Source: Liolophura sinensis
Taxonomy: Eukaryota; Mollusca; Polyplacophora; Chitonida; Chitonidae
Direction: 5' to 3'
Length of the DNA stretch: 64,000 bases
NCBI RefSeq assembly: GCF_032854445.1
Contig: NC_088302.1
Coordinates: forward strand, 2,048,001 to 2,112,000
The position numbers and the translations under genes are program-made. Below the pieces are notes generated by a model. That model did not search any database and was not told where the DNA came from. It saw only the letters and a list, made by a program, of their open reading frames with translations. Each line of letters begins with the position of its first letter. Positions within the stretch are counted from its first letter, which is position 1. This document shows, piece after piece, positions 58,958 to 64,000 of this stretch.

Positions 58958-59160
58958 CTTGGTGTTTAACGTCGTACTTAACAATATTTTAGTCAAATGA
59001 CTACGAGAAGTCATGTGTATGTACATATATTGTGTCTTCTTGCGGAGGGCCAGTCCATGCCGCCAATGTGCCGTCGTCACTGATGTATCATGCCGAAGAC
59101 AAAAGGCAGAACATCCCACTCTGCCACATTATACTGACACCGGCCAACCAGACCTGTTTT
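58958..59160 (-). mobile_element. SINE-3 copy, partial
   Basis: 'ggtgtttaacgtcgtactta', 'atgactacgagaagtcatgt', 'gccgccaatgtgccgtcgtc' and 'attatactgacaccggccaa' match 16453-16732. The tRNA-related head is missing. Short frames here are spurious. Confidence 0.8.
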
Positions 59161-60135
59161 CTTGATGATTTATTTGAAATTAACATTTCATTAAAGTTGG
59201 TAAAAATAATAAATAGATTCCAGTTTTTCCACATTACCAAGCTGGCAAATCCGGTTAACATACTGCATCGCCCGGACAGTGGGAGCTTCATTGTTCAATA
59301 TAGTGGGTAATGTTTTATTCAAAGGGAAAGCATGATGCCTTATAACGGTTATTGGAATTTCTGACAATTTCTGACTTCCAGCGGAGATTTTGGACTGGCT
59401 CCATTAACGCCTGATCTGAACTGGAAAAGAGGAATTGTCCAATATTCCGGTGTGTGCAAACTGAGTGAGTAGAAGATCTGACTTGAGCAGAAGCCACTGT
59501 ACGATCTTCCCACTGTCATGATGACAGACGATGCCGGGCGGTTTCTTACTGTTACCCATTTCCAGTTCTCCCACAGACGAGGACCTCGCTCATTATCCGG
59601 CCAATTTAACACAACGTGCAGTCTGGGAATAACCTCCGATGAGTTATTTGGCGGTGAACTTATCGAATATAGAAAACATGTCTTGATTTAACAGTCAGCC
59701 TAGTTTTAAGTCATGGATCTGTTAACTAATTGGATCATTTTGCTAAAGTATCACGAATAACCTCTATTAGACATCTAATACTTAAGTGTTCGTCATGTAA
59801 TACGTCATCATCTCAGTCACTCGTTTGTATTTAACAGTTTAGACTGTTTCTACAGAACAAAACAACACTACTGTTTTGAAACTTAAGTTTTGTAACATGC
59901 CATCATCTGTTTTCATTGGCATTAAATACATAAAAACACATGACAAACACCTTGTGACTATTACGTAGCGTTTCAAATCTTGTGTTCAAATCATATTGAC
60001 CCCAATGGACTTTTTGGCAAGCTCCGAAATATAAGAACTGACGGTGGCATGCGTGATTTTCTCATTGTTGTTCGTATTGTCTTTACATCCTGAGGAATTC
60101 TCTTAGAACATGGGTGAGAGATATTTTCTAAAGAC
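59161..60135. other. plain sequence, no feature seen
   Basis: No supported gene, SINE or array. Confidence 0.5.
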
Positions 60136-60422
60136 GCTTATTTCGGGTATAAGCAGAGGCTCAACGTTATCTCGGGTATCAGCAGAGGTTTAAAATTATT
60201 TCGGATAGCAGCAGAGGTTCAAACTTTTCTGGGGTATAAACAGAGGCTCAAACTTATCTCGGGTGTAAGCAGAGGTTCAAACTTATCTTGGGTATAAACA
60301 GAGGTTCAAACTTTTGTCGGGTATAAGCAGAGGTTCAAACTTTTGTCGGGTATAAACAAAGGTTCAAACTTATCTCGGGTATCAGCAGAGGTGGAAATTT
60401 ATCTCGGGTATAAAAAGTTCAA
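60136..60422. repeat. minisatellite, about 29-30 bp monomer, about 10 copies
   Basis: The unit is close to 'tatctcgggtataagcagag' plus 'gttcaaact'. Variants include 'atcagcagagg', 'ataaacagagg' and 'ttgtcggg'. The edges are diverged and the last copy is truncated. Confidence 0.9.
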
Positions 60423-61296
60423 ATTCAGAAGCAGAAGGGTCACAAGGACCAGTGTAGGCCAGCCAGACGAGGATAACGGCGCGTTTGTAGTGTGAGATGG
60501 GGAGATATCCGGCAAGTGCTCAGCAGATTGATCCGCGATTATAGAAACCTGCTGAAGTCTGTGTCACATGGTGAGTCAGACAGGCATGGCAACCATTGGT
60601 TCAGGCTTCAAAAGCCTTTAAGTCCGGTTATCATTTATATGCTGGGTCACGAGTTTTTTCTAGTAATGCCTTTAGTCCGAAAGTGTATCAGCTAATACTT
60701 GAATTAATTTTATAAATTAAATTTTAGCTAAACTCGGCAGACAATGCAGTTGTCCAAAGCCAAAGTATTACAGCAGCAGTTATATTTCATATTTAATAAA
60801 CTTTTAAACAAATTTTTGGGGGCTAAATACAAAGTTGAAGACTTGGCTTAAAGTTAAATCTGGTATCAAGTCTTAAAACAGTTCTGAACAACCAAGTCCT
60901 CTTGTGTTAATACTCCCTCTGTAATGTCGCTCCTTCCGCTCTTCAGAATTAAATGGGTTCGTTTTTCACCATTTATATGTATTCTACTTATGTTAGAACA
61001 AAGCTTTTGGTGTTACTGTTATTGGCTTATATGGAGCTCGGAGCCAGGGGAAAACGTTGTCTCGTATCTTAAAGAGATTTGTCACTCTGTGGAAGGGCAG
61101 CCTTTGATTATGGCTAGAATAAGACTGCGCTCCCCTTGGTGTATCTCGGAGAGCTGTATTCAACCAGGATTAGAAAACGGTTTTACAGAATAATAACCAT
61201 TGATAACTACATGTTATATCCAGAGCAGCTCTGTTTGAACCACGGGACATCTACTTATAATAGATCCACAGATCGAATGATTTACATGCAATGATA
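60423..61296. other. plain sequence, no feature seen
   Basis: Two short plus frames (60492-60695, 60924-61193) without motif. No repeat. Confidence 0.45.
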
Positions 61297-61525
61297 ATAG
61301 GGTTCAATGACACTAAGCTTGACTGATACTAAGGTTCAATGATATTAAGGTTCACTGATATTAAGGTTCAATGATATTGAGGTCCAATGATATTAAGGTT
61401 CAATGATACCAAGGTTCACCGATACTAAGGTCCAATGATATTAAGCTTCAATGATTCTAGGGTTCAATGATATTAAGGTTCAGTGATACAAAGCTTCACT
61501 GATACTAAGGTTCAATGATATTAAA
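61297..61525. repeat. minisatellite, about 15-16 bp monomer, about 15 copies
   Basis: The unit is close to 'aatgatattaaggttc', with 'gatactaagg' and 'gatattgagg' variants. Related units reappear at 62068-62122, separated by about 540 bases of unrelated sequence. Confidence 0.9.
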
Positions 61526-62067
61526 GGAGAAGGAAGTTTGAATATCAAGCAAATTCCATTGAAAAGAGTATACATTTCCTCGCAGGTGCATGAAATAAAA
61601 ATTCTGAGATGGACCTCAAGTTGCTAAATTATAAGTCAGAGCCAAAATCCTCTGTGGGCGACTCCATTTTACCCTAGAACTAGTCCGGCAGTCTCCTGTG
61701 TTATGAGGAGAATTGCCTTCGGAAACCGCCGAAATGCAGTTCGTACATTTCCGGTAGAAATCTTCTTCACTTGAGGTAGGAACAGTACAGTTCATTTCGG
61801 GCAACCGAAATGTTGGATGTACGTCCCGAGTTTACACGAACAACCCGGCAGTTTTAATGACTCTCATTGCCTGAGAGGCATCACACACCCAGCATAAATT
61901 ACAGGGTGTTAAATATGGAGGCTGCGATGAACTCAGCGATTTATGCCAGTTTTGCCGTTTTCAGCTTTAACGTGTATAGCGAGGAACAATCGCAAAATTA
62001 TGCAGCCAGATAGAAAAACTGTGCTCTTTTTAGCCTATAGTGTCATTGTTTTAAGTTTTCTTCTCAT
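61526..62067. other. plain sequence between two parts of a split array
   Basis: No supported gene. It either inserted into the 16-bp array or the two parts arose separately; I see no element signature at its ends. Confidence 0.45.
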
Positions 62068-62122
62068 TTAAGGTTCAATGATATTAAGGTTCACTGACAC
62101 TAAGGTTCAGTGATACTAAGGC
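62068..62122. repeat. outlying units of the 16 bp minisatellite
   Basis: 'aaggttcaatgatattaagg', 'ttcactgacactaaggttca' and 'gtgatactaagg' are the same unit as at 61297-61525. Confidence 0.85.
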
Positions 62123-62223
62123 TTTTGTTCAATGTACACGTAGTGATACCATGCGAATTCTGACATATTAGCTTTGTTTGAGCTTAACTACATTCATAAG
62201 CGTCTGGGCAGACCGAGGCTCTG

Positions 62224-62347
62224 AATAAACCAACCCCGTTTTTGAACAGTAAAACTCCTGCACGCTGTTATGCAAATATGATCACAAAATAAACCAACCC
62301 CATTCTCTAACCCCAAATTTCCTGCATGCTGTTAAACAAATATGATC
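62224..62347. repeat. two-copy tandem, about 64 bp unit
   Basis: 'aataaaccaaccccgttttt' and 'aataaaccaaccccattctc' begin the two copies (62224 and 62288). Both end in 'gcaaatatgatcaca' or 'acaaatatgatcact'. Internal differences show it is not recent. Confidence 0.85.
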
Positions 62348-62970
62348 ACTCAAGTATGTTTTGATTTACTGCTTTATTATGGATTTGATTCTTGTGTCAA
62401 AAATGAGCATACTTTGAATCACATAACATAATCAATCAATGACACCAAAATTCTGATAAGAAATTTGTAAAACTGACTCACACATTTAAGTATATAGATT
62501 TCCAGCTCTTCCATGCAACACTTGTTTCTCTATGCTTTGCCATTTACAAGCCCCAGTTAGAGACGAAAATGTTGCCCCAAGGCACGACAGTTAGAAATGT
62601 AACATATGATAGGCGACGTGTTATATTGAACATTTTAAGATTGTGACGATGTAAACTTTGATCGATTGTAAACTCTAATCCTTAGTATTGGTTGTTGCTC
62701 GGCCATAAGGGATTCCATCAAATTTTAAATTAGCCCTGACTGGAGAGAGATATTTAAGACATCACGAAGAAGCGATGCCCTTCCTTTGACACACAGGAGA
62801 AAAGTACCTTTTCATTGCGATCACATCGCTCAGTTCTACAGGGATATAAAACGAGAGAAGATGGATAAGGAGGTTAGCGTGAATAATTTATACACTGTTT
62901 GTGAGACAGAGAGAAATAACACATCAAAAAATATGCCGTCACAAGTAAAGCGTTTCAGAAGCACTTGGCC
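62348..62970. other. plain sequence, no feature seen
   Basis: A 66-aa frame (62786-62986) runs into the next array; no motif. Confidence 0.45.
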
Positions 62971-63408
62971 GCTGGACAAGCTATGACAATGTACACGAAT
63001 GTTTTAATCACCTTTCAAACCTGGACAAGCTAAGACATTGTACACCAATATTTTAATCACCTTTCAAACCTGGACAAGCTAAGACATTGTACACGAATGT
63101 TTGAATCACCTTTCAAACCTGGACAAGCTAAGACATTGTACACGAATGTTTGAATCACCTTTCAAACCTGGACAAGCTAAGATATTGTACACGAATGTTT
63201 GAATCACCTTTCAAACCTGGACAAGCTAAGACATTGTACACGAATGTTTGAATCACCTTTCAAACCTGGACAAGCTAAGACATTGTACACGAATGTTTCA
63301 ATCGCCCTTCAAACCTGGACAAGCTAAGACATTGTACACGAATATTTTAATCACCCTTCAAACCTGGACAAGTTAAGACATTGTACACGAATGTTTTAAT
63401 CACCCTTC
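62971..63408. repeat. minisatellite, 49 bp monomer, 9 copies
   Basis: The unit runs 'acctggacaagctaagacat', 'tgtacacgaatgtttgaatc', 'acctttcaa'. Central copies are nearly identical. Edge copies carry 'gttttaatc' and 'cacccttca'. The period stays exactly 49 across the array. Confidence 0.96.
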
Positions 63409-64000
63409 ATCCTATGGGACATCCGTTTGTTTATTTAGGACTTTTCTTTCGGGTACAGAAATAGCATTAACTATGGAGATGTATACCCTTGGGTTTTATG
63501 GGAGGAAAGAGTTTCATGGGAGCCGTGGATATTGTTTGTTTGGGGCAACAGTATAGTGACGATATGACTTAACGATCGTGTCAGAATGTAGGACAATAGA
63601 TTCTGAAACTGTCGAGTGAAGAAATACATAGAAGATGTAGAGCCTGTATCTTACATGCGCTACCAAGACATCAATCTGCGACAGAAAGGCGGACATCTGT
63701 CTGCTATGGCACATGACATGCATGCTTTGAAGCTAGCTTTATTAACCGATTCCATAAATTTAAAGTTAATTTAAAATTTTGGCATTTCCTTATAAACCTT
63801 AGTTTATAAGGAAACATGGCCTGCTATAAAATGTCTCCCAAATCATTCCACTCAGAGTGCTCTCCACTCGCACGGTGCAATTCTACAATATAGGGTTTTG
63901 GAAACTGCACTTGTAATTATCAGCCTTATTTCCTTCTGTCCGTGAACGGAAACAGGTTTGGCTTTTTCATTTGGTGCTTAGCGAGCCGCATGAAGCCACT
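63409..64000. other. plain sequence at the window end, with one perfect hairpin
   Basis: No supported gene. 63785-63814 is a perfect inverted repeat: 13-base arms ('tttccttataaac' and its complement) around a 4-base loop 'ctta'. Confidence 0.6.

Overview
This 64 kb window looks like intergenic or intronic DNA from an animal, most likely a mollusc. That placement rests mainly on tRNA-derived SINE families whose body and 3' end (ending in a 'cgtaaaacaccaatcaaataaat' type tail) I recognise, from memory, as typical of lophotrochozoan and especially molluscan genomes. There is no bacterial-style gene organisation: no long ORFs, operons or ribosome binding sites. Almost every long open frame is an artefact of a tandem repeat whose monomer has no stop, or is an unsupported random frame. 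The only coding piece I can argue for is a minus-strand, serine-rich, probably terminal exon at 46786-47098, behind a good 3' splice acceptor.

The window is dominated by repeats. (1) About 20 separate minisatellite arrays, with monomers from 16 to about 75 bp. The largest are a 2.9 kb array of 20-bp units (23670-26575), a 1.7 kb array of 72-bp units (30236-31972), a 1.2 kb array of 45-bp units (15117-16275) and a 0.9 kb array of 29-bp units (32933-33822) that runs into a 200-N assembly gap. (2) SINEs of at least three families, including three copies of one family with clear target-site duplications. (3) A 5'-truncated LINE fragment (36028-37041). (4) Two low-copy long dispersed repeats, which I call alpha and beta. 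Alpha has five copies: 1-2283 minus, 9750-11870 minus, 18515-20215 plus, 28130-29393 plus and 34023-35835 plus. Beta has two: 21731-27175 and 37115-38985, both plus.

Layout: 1-4.8 kb, inverted alpha copy and three arrays; 4.8-9.0 kb, mostly plain sequence; 9.0-11.9 kb, a SINE-derived array and the second inverted alpha copy with its own array; 12.9-17.8 kb, a (CCAT)n block, a SINE, the 45-bp array and another SINE; 18.5-29.7 kb, alpha, beta with the giant 20-bp array, alpha and SINE; 30.2-34.0 kb, three arrays back to back and the gap; 34.0-39.0 kb, alpha, LINE and beta; 39-45.5 kb, five small arrays separated by plainer, possibly regulatory DNA; 45.6-47.1 kb, SINEs and the candidate exon; 48.5-63.4 kb, several small arrays, SINEs and long plain stretches.

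The most interesting pattern comes from comparing alpha and beta copies. Several arrays sit at a point where the paralogous copy has only one unexpanded monomer or none. One array is made from the body of a SINE. The window therefore shows minisatellites being born inside dispersed repeats, with the pre-array state still visible nearby.
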